Shown in pieces: positions 6,403-14,117 of a stretch of 20,455 bases of DNA. Position 1 is the first letter of the stretch, and each line of letters starts with the position of its first letter. Under the pieces are notes generated by a model. The model was not told where the DNA came from. It searched no databases and saw only the letters and a list, made by a program, of their open reading frames with translations. Made by a program: the position numbers and the translations under genes. Source of the DNA: Mageeibacillus sp. UBA4314 (GTDB lineage Bacteria; Bacillota; Clostridia; Saccharofermentanales; Saccharofermentanaceae); contig DGUI01000046.1 in assembly GCA_002394605.1 (NCBI GenBank), forward strand, positions 1-20,455. Direction: 5' to 3'.

Positions 6403-8490
6403 ATGTTCCTGAAGAAATTGATACCGGATTCTAAGATACGCTCTGCGGTGATCTGTGGCGTTCTCCTTGTTCTGACGGTCCTTATCGAGATCTTCGGCTT
6501 CAATTACCGCCATTGGCAGACCCTTTCGAACGAGGAGTTCAGGCTTCCCATGGAATTCGGGACGAGCTTTGAAGCAGGCGGGGACGGTGCGGTCAATGTC
6601 GTAGGCTCAAGTGACAGGTCCATCTATATCGGTGATATCAACAGACGCGTTAATACGTTGTATGTCCATTTCTCGCGCGTTGGCGTGGACGACAAGGAGA
6701 ATGCCAATGCCATAAGGACAGACTTCAATATACACGACGATGCCAGGTACAAGCTCTACTGGGCGAATGAGCGTCCCATTTGTGCGAGCGAACCAAGGAG
6801 TTCTTATGTGAAGCTCCATACGGCAGGAGACCTGCAGGAGCTGATGCTGTATCCTTATTTCGAAGAGGGTGATTCGTATAAGGTGGATGTCTCTTTTAAT
6901 CCCGTTGTGCCGCTGTTCTTTGCGTGGGAGAGGATCGCGCTCGTCTTTGGGCTGTTCATGCTCATCTACTGGTTTAGGCCTGGATCCATCCTGCACAGGA
7001 TCAAGTATCTGAAGATCAAGCCGGGCCTGAGGTATGCGATAGTTGCGGTATTTGCTGTGTTCACTTTCCTGATCCTCTTGTGGTCGCAGGGGCTGAATCC
7101 TTATTACCAGAGTGAGCCGCAGGATAACATGCAGCAGTATCAGAGCCTGGCGGAGGCTCTGGCCAACGGGCAGTTCTCGCTCCTGTACAAGCCGAGCGAA
7201 GAACTGATCAATCTGCCGAATCCCTACGATTTTGAACTAAGGGACCAGACGATCGGGCTTGGCGGATATAAGTTCGACCATGCATATTATGAAGGGAACT
7301 ATTATGTTTATTTCGGGGTCATGCCGGTCCTTCTGACCTATCTGCCATACTATCTGGTGACGGGGACGCACCTGCATAACCATGTGGCGTGCCTGATCGG
7401 ACTGACACTGATACTCGTATCACTGCTGTTGGCGATGGACGAGATCATCAAGAAATTCTACAAGGACTGCTCGATCGGCCTGTGGTTCATGCTCACGGAA
7501 CTGTTCGTTCTTGGCAGTTTTATCATCTACATATCCAAGAGGCCGGAGCTGTATGCCGTGCCGATAACATTTGCCGTGGGATTCGGAATACTGGGATTAA
7601 GATGCTTTATCAAGGCACTTCCGGACAACGAACTGGGCGAACTTGATGTCAAGTATATCTTCTGGGGCGCGCTCTTTACGGCGCTCATCACGGGCTGCAG
7701 GCCTCAGGTGTTCCTGATATTCCTGCTCGATATCGTCATCCTCAGGAAATACATCTTCAATCCGAAATATCTCAGGACGAAGAACGGCATCAAGGCGGTG
7801 TTGTGCGGCGTCGTTCCCATGCTGGCCGTCGCTGCGTTCATGATGTATTACAACTACAGCAGGTTCGGCAGTCCGTTCGATTTTGGCGCCTACTATAATC
7901 TTACCTTCGATGACCTCAGGACGAGGGGATGGGAGTGGGACAGGATGCAGTACGGCATCTACCAGTTCTACCTGCGCCCATGGGAGACTAAGCCGGAATA
8001 CCCGTATTTCGGGCATTTCAGGGATGATTCGCGCTACATGGGCATGATCACCCAGGAAGACATGTACGGCGGCATCTTCTTCATGGCACCGTTTGTCCTC
8101 ATGGGCCTGTTCACGATCCTCTATCGGAAGTATTATTCCGCCAACAACACGACTAAGAGCCTGAGGATCATGGCTTACGTTGCCATGGCGGCAGGATTCA
8201 CGATATCTGTATTTGATGCGGTCAAGGTCGGCTTTCTGGGAAGGTATTTCTGCGACTTCTCGCACCTGCTGCATTTCGCGGCGATATTTGCCGTTATCGG
8301 GCTTATGCAGTCCAAGGCTAAGCGCAGGACGGAGTTCAGAAGGACCTTGATCATAATGCTCCTGTGCTGCATCATATTTGAAGTATTCTTCCAGATCACG
8401 AACTTCTACCAGGATGCAGGTGATTACCTGCAGGGCAACAGGCAGGATCTGTATTATCACGCGTATTATCTGTTCGAATTCACCGTGTGA
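6403..8490 (+). CDS. Polytopic GT-C-type membrane glycosyltransferase
   Basis: About 695 aa. Architecture: one TM (about 13-32), a beta-rich extracytoplasmic segment of roughly 130 residues, a second TM, then a multi-TM core. The core loop after the third TM has EPQDNMQQYQSLAEAL with Asp241, the place where GT-C proteins keep a catalytic acid, and an amphipathic helix as in GT39-like proteins. YYVYFGVMPVLLTYLPYYL follows. ATG 6403 is preferred over the in-frame GTG at 6391 because AGGTGAGG (6389-6395) overlaps that GTG and sits 7 nt before the ATG. It is divergent from the 4774-6321 gene across an 81-bp gap, so the two may share a control region. Family membership is by architecture and weak motifs; substrate unknown. 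Confidence 0.75.
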   Translation: MFLKKLIPDSKIRSAVICGVLLVLTVLIEIFGFNYRHWQTLSNEEFRLPMEFGTSFEAGGDGAVNVVGSSDRSIYIGDINRRVNTLYVHFSRVGVDDKENANAIRTDFNIHDDARYKLYWANERPICASEPRSSYVKLHTAGDLQELMLYPYFEEGDSYKVDVSFNPVVPLFFAWERIALVFGLFMLIYWFRPGSILHRIKYLKIKPGLRYAIVAVFAVFTFLILLWSQGLNPYYQSEPQDNMQQYQSLAEALANGQFSLLYKPSEELINLPNPYDFELRDQTIGLGGYKFDHAYYEGNYYVYFGVMPVLLTYLPYYLVTGTHLHNHVACLIGLTLILVSLLLAMDEIIKKFYKDCSIGLWFMLTELFVLGSFIIYISKRPELYAVPITFAVGFGILGLRCFIKALPDNELGELDVKYIFWGALFTALITGCRPQVFLIFLLDIVILRKYIFNPKYLRTKNGIKAVLCGVVPMLAVAAFMMYYNYSRFGSPFDFGAYYNLTFDDLRTRGWEWDRMQYGIYQFYLRPWETKPEYPYFGHFRDDSRYMGMITQEDMYGGIFFMAPFVLMGLFTILYRKYYSANNTTKSLRIMAYVAMAAGFTISVFDAVKVGFLGRYFCDFSHLLHFAAIFAVIGLMQSKAKRRTEFRRTLIIMLLCCIIFEVFFQITNFYQDAGDYLQGNRQDLYYHAYYLFEFTV

Positions 8491-8500
8491 TTCCTCCGTG

Positions 8501-8509
8501 TGGTATAAT
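8501..8509 (+). promoter_or_regulatory. Extended -10 promoter of the cell-wall-binding protein gene
   Basis: TGGTATAAT is a full extended -10 (TGnTATAAT). There is no good -35 at the usual distance, as is common with extended -10 promoters. It lies 33 bp before the start codon. Confidence 0.65.
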
Positions 8510-8542
8510 ATTAGCCTAGTTCTATAAATCGGAGGACTTTTT

Positions 8543-9208
8543 ATGAATAAGTTCAAGAAGATGATGGCAGCATTGCTTACCATGATCATGCTTCTCTCAT
8601 TCATTCCCGCGACGGCCAATGCGGCTACCCGCGGCTGGAAGAAGGCAGGTAAGTACTGGACATACATCATGCCAAGCGGCAAGAAGGCCAAGGGCTGGAA
8701 GAAGATCAACAAGAAGTGGTATTACTTCGACAAGAAGTACCACATGGTAACAGGCTTTCAGAAGATCTCAAAGAAGTACTTTTATTTTACGTCTAAGGGC
8801 GTAATGAAGACCGGCTGGGTCAAGATCGATAAGAAGAAGCATTACTTTGACGTCAGTGGAGAGATGCTGAAGAAGTCATGGGTCGATACAGGCACGGCTT
8901 TCTATTATGTCGATGAAGAAGGCATAATGGTCAAGGGCGCAAGGAAGATAGGGAAGGATACATATGTATTCGGTACCGACGGCAAGAAGATCGAGGCCAA
9001 GGGCTGGCAGGTCGTTAAGGTCAAGGTCAAGGGCGACGACGGCAAGACAACTACCAAAGAGAACTGGTACTATCTCAAAAAGGGAGGCGTTGCCTATAAG
9101 CAGGGCTGGCACAAGATCAGTAATGAGTATTGGCTCTTTGATGAGAATTGTATCATGATCGATTATAGTGCTGACGACCCTTCGCTGTCAGATCCGGCTA
9201 ATCCTTGA
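8543..9208 (+). CDS. Secreted cell-wall-binding repeat protein
   Basis: 221 aa. A signal peptide (MNKFKKMMAALL... to ATANA, cleavage near residue 27) is followed almost entirely by about eight aromatic/glycine repeats of roughly 20 aa of the choline/glucan-binding type (pattern GWKKI-KKWYYFD--G-M-TGW). Clear units begin at GWKKAGK, GWKKINK, GFQKISK, GWVKIDK and GWHKISN; the middle units are more degenerate. No catalytic domain is present. The repeats are unusually Lys-rich, which would favour binding to an anionic wall polymer, though the ligand is not known. GGAGG (8531-8535) sits 7 nt before the ATG. The gene is monocistronic, with its own promoter and terminator. It might be a wall-binding module that scaffolds other proteins, or a remnant of a larger enzyme; the complete signal peptide and terminator favour an intact gene. 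Confidence 0.85.
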   Translation: MNKFKKMMAALLTMIMLLSFIPATANAATRGWKKAGKYWTYIMPSGKKAKGWKKINKKWYYFDKKYHMVTGFQKISKKYFYFTSKGVMKTGWVKIDKKKHYFDVSGEMLKKSWVDTGTAFYYVDEEGIMVKGARKIGKDTYVFGTDGKKIEAKGWQVVKVKVKGDDGKTTTKENWYYLKKGGVAYKQGWHKISNEYWLFDENCIMIDYSADDPSLSDPANP

Positions 9209-9232
9209 TCTGCTGTTCAGAAGATTTGATGG

Positions 9233-9265
9233 AACTGCTCCGGTCAATCCGGGGCAGTTTTTATT
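9233..9265 (+). terminator. Intrinsic terminator of the cell-wall-binding gene
   Basis: An 11-bp stem with a single G-T pair (9233-9243 with 9249-9259) and a TCAAT loop is followed by TTTTTATTT. Confidence 0.88.
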
Positions 9266-9313
9266 TGGTTCTTCACGTTTTGTATGGGTTCAATGACTCG
9301 GATGATCACGCTC

Positions 9314-9510
9314 GTAAACCCAGATCGAAAATTATAGCTGATCGGGTTTACATTTTTGATTAAAAGTAAACCCGATTCCCTAATATTATTGAAAATGGGT
9401 TTACGCGGGCACCGCATGCGTAAACCCGGTTCGCCATATTTGCTCGTTTTGGGTTTACTTTCCGGCATTTTTATAAACCCGATTTTCGATTATTGAGAAT
9501 TTGGGTTTAC
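9314..9510. repeat. Array of eight alternating GTAAACCC / GGGTTTAC boxes
   Basis: GTAAACCC occurs at 9314, 9366, 9420 and (as ATAAACCC) 9473. Its complement GGGTTTAC occurs at 9344, 9397, 9451 and 9503. The boxes alternate strictly, forming four inverted pairs with 22-23 nt between arms and 14-15 nt between pairs, a unit period of 52-54 bp. The sequences between boxes are mostly AT-rich and differ from unit to unit. The array lies between two terminators of convergent genes, outside either transcript. It fills the otherwise gene-free stretch 9209-9578. Possible roles are a protein-binding array, a BIME-like palindrome cluster or a DNA architectural site; none is proven. Confidence 0.85.
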
Positions 9511-9523
9511 GTGGTTGATAAAC

Positions 9524-9555
9524 AAAAAAAGATCTGCCATTGCGGCAGATCTTTT
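9524..9555 (-). terminator. Intrinsic terminator of the zinc-ribbon gene
   Basis: On the minus strand AAAAGATCTGCC, a 5-nt loop, then GGCAGATC and a run of seven T. The A and T runs on both sides make it usable in both directions. Confidence 0.88.
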
Positions 9556-9578
9556 AAACTCAAATCAGGATAACTCTC

Positions 9579-10868
9579 TTACTTCAGCACAGGATCGATC
9601 AGCGAACCGAAGTAGTTAGCTGTCTCAACAAACCTTCCTGCAGGATAATCTTTCTGGCTTGAAGCTGTCATACCGATCTTGAATGTGTCGGGATGGCCAA
9701 AATCAAATGTCCAGACGATCTCGTCACCGCACATTGCCTCATCAAAATAGACGTTTTGGGAACCGTCATTGAAGACGATGGTGGAGTGGCCGATGTTGTT
9801 CTTATCGAGTATTCCGTGATACTCATAGACTGTCGAGAGGTTCTCGTACTCGGCATAATCGGGAACGAACTTGTCACATGTGAACTCGAATGACAGTGTT
9901 GCCAGGTAAGCGAGTGAAGCAAGACATGTCTGCCTGTCTGAACCGGCCTTCATGTTTGCGTACTCGTCAGGACCGAACCAGTAGAGAGTGCATACTCTTC
10001 TGAATGTCTCGATGTCGAATTCCCTGACCTGCTGGCTGATGCTGTCCTTGATCTGGTTGTTCTCCTTGATAGCCTTGCTCACGTCACCGAAAGTAGTATT
10101 TCCATAAAGCACGAAGCTGTCGGGGATGCCGTCAGTGTATGTGATAGTCGTGTGGATCTCTCCGTCACTATCCATGGTCGTCTTCTGATGCGCCCAGCCG
10201 GTGTCGATGTCCAGATCCTTGTCCTTGTCATAAGTCCTGTCATCGTCATCGTCATCATCATCACCATCTGTCGCTGATGTGTACTTCTTGTAATCGTAAT
10301 CATCATCATCGTCGTCGTCGTCACGGCTGTTGTCGTCCATCCAGTCGAAAGTATCATCCAGACCTGCGTCTCTCATGTACTTCTTGAATGTCCTGTTGTT
10401 GCCGAACATGAGAAATGCGAGGAGACCCATGAGGATAACAGATACGATGAGACCTGTAATGGCCATTCCTTTACCACGCTGCTTCTTTGCACATGCAACG
10501 ATGAGTCCGATCAGCGAGAGCAGGAAACCGAGCCACGAAAGGAGACCGCAGCAGAGGATGGATACGAGTGAGACTACCATACCTGCGATACACAGACCGT
10601 TTGTTGAAGCGGGAGCTGTGTATGCGCTGCTGATCCTGCCGGAAGTCACAGGCTGGACGGGAGCAGCGATAGGCTGGGATACCGGCTGGGCCTGGATGGG
10701 CGCAGCAATGGGTGTTGCCTGGATCGTCTGTACAGGCTCGGGCTGTACGGGCTCGGCATTATCGACCGGAACTGCAACGGCTGCCGGTTCATCAAGAGCT
10801 GATCCGCAGAACATACAGAACTTGTTTCCGGATTCGTTGGAAGCTCCGCAATTGGGACAAAATGACAT
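9579..10868 (-). CDS. Zinc-ribbon membrane protein with poly-Asp linker
   Basis: 429 aa. Residues 1-22 are a zinc ribbon (CPNC...CMFC; Cys4, 7, 18, 21). A Pro/Gln/Ala-rich linker runs to about 85. Two or three hydrophobic helices at about 90-160 resemble the DUF4190-type double TM often found behind zinc ribbons. Next comes an acidic stretch with two runs of eight Asp, then a soluble domain of about 210 residues with no motif I recognise. The zinc ribbon is probably cytoplasmic and the C-terminal domain outside, but topology is inferred. Start ATG has AAGGGAGG about 7 nt upstream. It is monocistronic, with its own terminator. Function unknown; similar N-terminal layouts occur in many uncharacterised Firmicute membrane proteins. 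Confidence 0.8.
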   Translation of the reverse strand: MSFCPNCGASNESGNKFCMFCGSALDEPAAVAVPVDNAEPVQPEPVQTIQATPIAAPIQAQPVSQPIAAPVQPVTSGRISSAYTAPASTNGLCIAGMVVSLVSILCCGLLSWLGFLLSLIGLIVACAKKQRGKGMAITGLIVSVILMGLLAFLMFGNNRTFKKYMRDAGLDDTFDWMDDNSRDDDDDDDDYDYKKYTSATDGDDDDDDDDRTYDKDKDLDIDTGWAHQKTTMDSDGEIHTTITYTDGIPDSFVLYGNTTFGDVSKAIKENNQIKDSISQQVREFDIETFRRVCTLYWFGPDEYANMKAGSDRQTCLASLAYLATLSFEFTCDKFVPDYAEYENLSTVYEYHGILDKNNIGHSTIVFNDGSQNVYFDEAMCGDEIVWTFDFGHPDTFKIGMTASSQKDYPAGRFVETANYFGSLIDPVLK

Positions 10869-10911
10869 ATTAAACCCTCCCTTAGAATGCTTATAGCATG
10901 TTATCTCGGAT

Positions 10912-10924
10912 ATTATACATTATA
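10912..10924 (-). promoter_or_regulatory. Tandem -10 boxes upstream of the zinc-ribbon gene
   Basis: On the minus strand TATAATGTATAAT gives two overlapping-phase -10 hexamers 7 bp apart, about 45-55 bp before the start codon. No convincing -35 is seen. Confidence 0.45.
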
Positions 10925-10943
10925 AAAAGAGATAATTGTTAGG

Positions 10944-10973
10944 AAATAATAAAGCTGCCTCGTATGAGACAGC
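10944..10973 (-). terminator. Terminator of the tRNA-Leu gene
   Basis: On the minus strand GCTGTCTC, an ATAC loop and GAGGCAGC (one T-G pair) are followed by TTTATTATTT, 12 nt after the tRNA 3' end. Confidence 0.75.
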
Positions 10974-10985
10974 CTATCTTGCTTC

Positions 10986-11070
10986 TGGTGCGGCGAACGG
11001 GACTTGAACCCGTATGGAGTTACCCACACGCCCCTCAAACGTGCGCGTCTGCCAGTTCCGCCACCGCCGC
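10986..11070 (-). tRNA. tRNA-Leu (anticodon GAG)
   Basis: 85 nt including an encoded CCA. Acceptor arms GCGGCGG / TCGCCGC pair with one G-T, discriminator A. The anticodon stem CACGT/GCGTG holds loop TTGAGGG, giving anticodon GAG. The T-arm ACGGG-TTCAAGT-CCCGT is perfect. The D-arm and a long variable arm fit a class II tRNA-Leu. It has its own promoter and terminator. Confidence 0.96.
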
Positions 11071-11088
11071 GTTCGTCAAGCAAGAGAT

Positions 11089-11117
11089 ATTCTACTTATT
11101 TAATCGTGTAATGTCAA
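11089..11117 (-). promoter_or_regulatory. Promoter of tRNA-Leu
   Basis: TTGACA and TAGAAT on the minus strand are exactly 17 bp apart, 18 bp upstream of the mature tRNA 5' end. Confidence 0.85.
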
Positions 11118-11124
11118 GGCTTTG

Positions 11125-11153
11125 TTGACATAATTATTTAATTGCTCGATAAT
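11125..11153 (+). promoter_or_regulatory. Promoter of the 11190 gene
   Basis: TTGACA (11125-11130) and GATAAT (11148-11153) are exactly 17 bp apart, 36 bp before the start codon. It is back to back with the tRNA promoter: the two -35 boxes are 7 bp apart. Confidence 0.8.
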
Positions 11154-11189
11154 GATTATATTTACAGCGATCAGGAGACTGCTTAACCA

Positions 11190-13445
11190 ATGAGTGATAA
11201 TACTTTTTCGCCCCGCAATAGAGCAAAGATGCCGAGGAACAGGATCGTTTTCTACGCGTTGTGCATATTAGCCACACTTGCCCTGATCGCAGGAGTCATA
11301 TCTGTTCTGGTATCCGGGAAGGTGGGAGTAGTCTATAACCGCGGCGATATCATCGTGGAAGATGAGGGAAGGAAATGGACCATACATGATGTGGATGTTA
11401 CGCCGGGCATCTATCAGATCGATATCGATTATCACAGCAGTGCCGACGTACTGACCGAAGTTAAGGTCAGAGACGGATCCTGGAGAGATCTGCTTACCGA
11501 TGATCCGGCACTTCACAGTTTTCAGACAAGCAGGAGCTTTAAGGTATGGGCTAAGAGCACGTGCAGGAAGCTCTATGTCGAGATGAATAGTGACGAGGCT
11601 TTCGAGGTTAATGAGGTCAGCGTCGTAACTGCAGCAAATTCCAATGTCTACCGCATCTCACAGATGGTCTTTGTATACCTCCTGGTGGTGGGGATACTGG
11701 CGGCATTTCTCCTGTTCAGGGAGATCATACGGGCCAATTCCCGGGCGGTCATCGGTATAGCTGTCATTACGCTGATATCGTCCGTGGGACTTTTTGTCAC
11801 TTATATCTTTCCGGGGCATGATATCAATTTCCATCTGCTCAGGGTTGACGGTCTTGCTGATGCTCTGTCAGCGGGGAATTTTCCCGACAGGGTGCAAACG
11901 AACTGGTGTTATGACTGGGGATACTCGGTCTCTGCCATGTATGGAGATACAACGCTCCTCATCGCGTCAGTATTAAGGCTCCTGGGCTTTCCTCTGGTAA
12001 CCAGTTACAAGGTGTTCATCTTTGCAGTTAATCTGGGGACAGCCATCATCTCATATAAGGTCTTTGAGAAGATCGGAGGCAGCAGGAGCACTGCGATGGT
12101 CGTCGCTTTCCTGTACACATGTGCACCTTACAGATTGTGCTGTATCTATCTGAGGGCAGCCGTAGGCGAGTTCACGGCGATGACGTTCCTGCCACTGGTT
12201 CTGCTGATCATCAAGTACATCTATTATGATGACATTGCATCTGAGGATTATGGTAAGAAGCTCCTGATCCCGGCACTGTCTCTGTCAATGATAATCCAGA
12301 CTCATATACTTACGTGTGTGATGCTCTCCATCTTTGTGGTATTGTTTGCTGTCATTCAGTTCCGCAGGACATTCCGCAGGAAGACACTTATCTACATCGG
12401 CAAGATAATACTGTTCACAACGCTGATCTCATTATGGTTTGTTATCCCTTTGCTGAGGTTCTATCACGAGCCGATGGAACTTCAGAATAATATGGAGTGG
12501 AAGTATGATTTCCCTTATTATGGTGTTACTTTCTCAGAGCTCTTTGCACAGAGGGCGGGAAGCGGTACATACTTCAATTTTGCTTTCAATACGAGCCTTG
12601 CTGACAGGATGCCTTTGATGCTCGGGAACGGATTCCTGGTACTCATCGTTGCTGCGCTCTTCTTTGTCAAAAAGGTTAAGGTTACGGTAACTCACATAGC
12701 GATTGGCATCCTGGCGGTGCTTGCTGTGTTCATGACCACAATATACTTCCCGTATAATCAGATACACAGTGTTTTTGCGGGACTTGGCAAGTTCATCGGA
12801 AGCGTCAATATCCCTTACAGATACATAACGATAGCGATAGTGTTCCTGAGCATTATAAGTCTGTTTGCGATCAGAAAGTTAAGGGAGTCAGCAGGAAAGA
12901 CTATCGTATATATCCTCGTGGCCGCTTCTGTGCTGGTATGTTTTGACCAGAGCATGAGTGTTATATATACGGCCGTATACAGTGGATCTGCCTCCAATTA
13001 TTACGACGGCGCCAACTTAGACCCCAACAACCTCATCGGCTATGAATACCTCTATGACAGGAATGATCTAGAAGTTACCACTACGGACAACATCCCCAAT
13101 GCGGAGAATGCTGTCATAACAGCTGTTTACCGTGACCGCAACAGCTTCGATATCACAGTCTCACAGACCGGCAACGATGCCTATGTCGAAGCCCCCGTTT
13201 TCGCATATCCCGGATACACTGCCACCTCGAAAGATACCGGTGAGAAGCTTGAGATCGTTCACGGCAGCAACAATAAGGTCCGAGTTAACCTTGAACAGGG
13301 TTTTGCCGGAACCGTTCAGATAAGGTATAAGGATCTGCCAATCTGGAATATCGCAGAGGCAGTATCAGTACTGACACTGGCATTCCTGATCTTAAGACCA
13401 TATATCATCCAATTTATTACAAAGAAAAAGAAAGTTAATACATAA
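11190..13445 (+). CDS. YfhO / PTPS-related-type polytopic membrane protein (GT-C-like)
   Basis: 751 aa. A cytoplasmic N-terminus leads into TM1 (about 20-43), then a beta-rich extracytoplasmic domain (about 45-150), then a core of roughly a dozen TM segments. The motif GHDINFHLLRVDGLADAL (His210, Asp211), followed by a GxxPDRVQTNWCYDWGY loop, matches what I know of the membrane family labelled 6-pyruvoyl-tetrahydropterin synthase-related or YfhO-like, which is related to GT-C glycosyltransferases despite its name. A soluble tail (about 605-720) precedes a last TM and a KKKKK C-terminus. YfhO of Bacillus and relatives is linked to lipoteichoic-acid glycosylation, so a surface-polymer sugar role is plausible here but is inference. 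AGGAG at 11173-11177 lies 12 nt before the ATG. Confidence 0.8.
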   Translation: MSDNTFSPRNRAKMPRNRIVFYALCILATLALIAGVISVLVSGKVGVVYNRGDIIVEDEGRKWTIHDVDVTPGIYQIDIDYHSSADVLTEVKVRDGSWRDLLTDDPALHSFQTSRSFKVWAKSTCRKLYVEMNSDEAFEVNEVSVVTAANSNVYRISQMVFVYLLVVGILAAFLLFREIIRANSRAVIGIAVITLISSVGLFVTYIFPGHDINFHLLRVDGLADALSAGNFPDRVQTNWCYDWGYSVSAMYGDTTLLIASVLRLLGFPLVTSYKVFIFAVNLGTAIISYKVFEKIGGSRSTAMVVAFLYTCAPYRLCCIYLRAAVGEFTAMTFLPLVLLIIKYIYYDDIASEDYGKKLLIPALSLSMIIQTHILTCVMLSIFVVLFAVIQFRRTFRRKTLIYIGKIILFTTLISLWFVIPLLRFYHEPMELQNNMEWKYDFPYYGVTFSELFAQRAGSGTYFNFAFNTSLADRMPLMLGNGFLVLIVAALFFVKKVKVTVTHIAIGILAVLAVFMTTIYFPYNQIHSVFAGLGKFIGSVNIPYRYITIAIVFLSIISLFAIRKLRESAGKTIVYILVAASVLVCFDQSMSVIYTAVYSGSASNYYDGANLDPNNLIGYEYLYDRNDLEVTTTDNIPNAENAVITAVYRDRNSFDITVSQTGNDAYVEAPVFAYPGYTATSKDTGEKLEIVHGSNNKVRVNLEQGFAGTVQIRYKDLPIWNIAEAVSVLTLAFLILRPYIIQFITKKKKVNT

Positions 13446-13455
13446 CGGGATAATC

Positions 13456-13464
13456 TGTTATAAT
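13456..13464 (+). promoter_or_regulatory. Extended -10 upstream of the DUF47-like gene
   Basis: TGTTATAAT is an extended -10 located 32 bp before the ATG and just after the stop of the 11190 gene. No good -35. No terminator is seen between the two genes, so read-through is also possible. Confidence 0.55.
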
Positions 13465-13496
13465 GATAGATATTTCGTTTCGGGTTGGTTTTTATT

Positions 13497-14117
13497 ATGA
13501 GAGATAAGGATAGGGCTGTCATCTTTGATTGTGCGACCTCGATCGCCGTTGTCATCACGGAGCAGTGTGATGCTCTTGTTGAGATGTGTGATTATATCGA
13601 CGAGCGTGTAATGATCTCGCGCAGGATATCTTCGTTCGAATCCAATGCCGATGATAATTTCCATGACTTAGGTTTCTTTTTCCTTGAGAACAAACTGATG
13701 AGCGACCCTGATGCTTTCCTGCTCTTTGAGATCGTCAGGAAGCTCGAGGCGATAACTGACGGGTATGAGGAAGTTGCCAATTCACTTGTCAGGTATAACA
13801 TCACGGAGAGTGGTGAGAGCCTGCAGGAGTGTGCGACCGCGCTCTACGGTGCGAGCCAGCTGGCTTATGAGATGCTGATCAATATAAGAGACAAGGCTCC
13901 GTCCAGCCTCATCATCAGGGATCTGAACACTCTGGATAAGTTTAAGACCAAGTATTGCAAGTTCTATGACGAAGCGATACTGGAGCTGTTTACGGAACCT
14001 CATGATCCGATCGAGATAATCAAGACCAAGGCGATCTATGATGCATTCAAGGATATCTTCGAAGCATATGAATCTTTAACGGAGAACTGCTACAGGTATA
14101 TCCTCTCATACCTCTGA
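13497..14117 (+). CDS. DUF47 / PhoU-like helical protein
   Basis: 206 aa, soluble and all-helical by composition. Features match the PhoU-related DUF47 family: FESNADDNFHDLGFF corresponds to the conserved E-x2-AD-x3-H acidic helix, and DPDAFLLFEIVRKLEAITDGYEEVANSL to the D-x-D-x-hydrophobic-D-x2-D/E-x2-A repeat helix. Usual family length is about 205-210 aa, so it is full length. Family members usually sit beside a PiT phosphate permease and are thought to modulate it; none is present here. ATG 13497 is chosen over the in-frame TTG at 13485; the Shine-Dalgarno is weak (GGGTTGG region). The stop overlaps the 3' end of the convergent kinase gene by 12 bp. The match is remote. Confidence 0.65.
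   Translation: MRDKDRAVIFDCATSIAVVITEQCDALVEMCDYIDERVMISRRISSFESNADDNFHDLGFFFLENKLMSDPDAFLLFEIVRKLEAITDGYEEVANSLVRYNITESGESLQECATALYGASQLAYEMLINIRDKAPSSLIIRDLNTLDKFKTKYCKFYDEAILELFTEPHDPIEIIKTKAIYDAFKDIFEAYESLTENCYRYILSYL

Noticed and set aside
7597..8712. 371-codon minus-strand frame
   Set aside because: Antisense to the GT-C gene 6403-8490 and crossing a promoter and the start of the next gene; composition is that of a shadow frame.
9314..9510. CRISPR array
   Set aside because: Repeats are only 8 bp, alternate in orientation, and spacers are of two fixed size classes; no cas genes are near.
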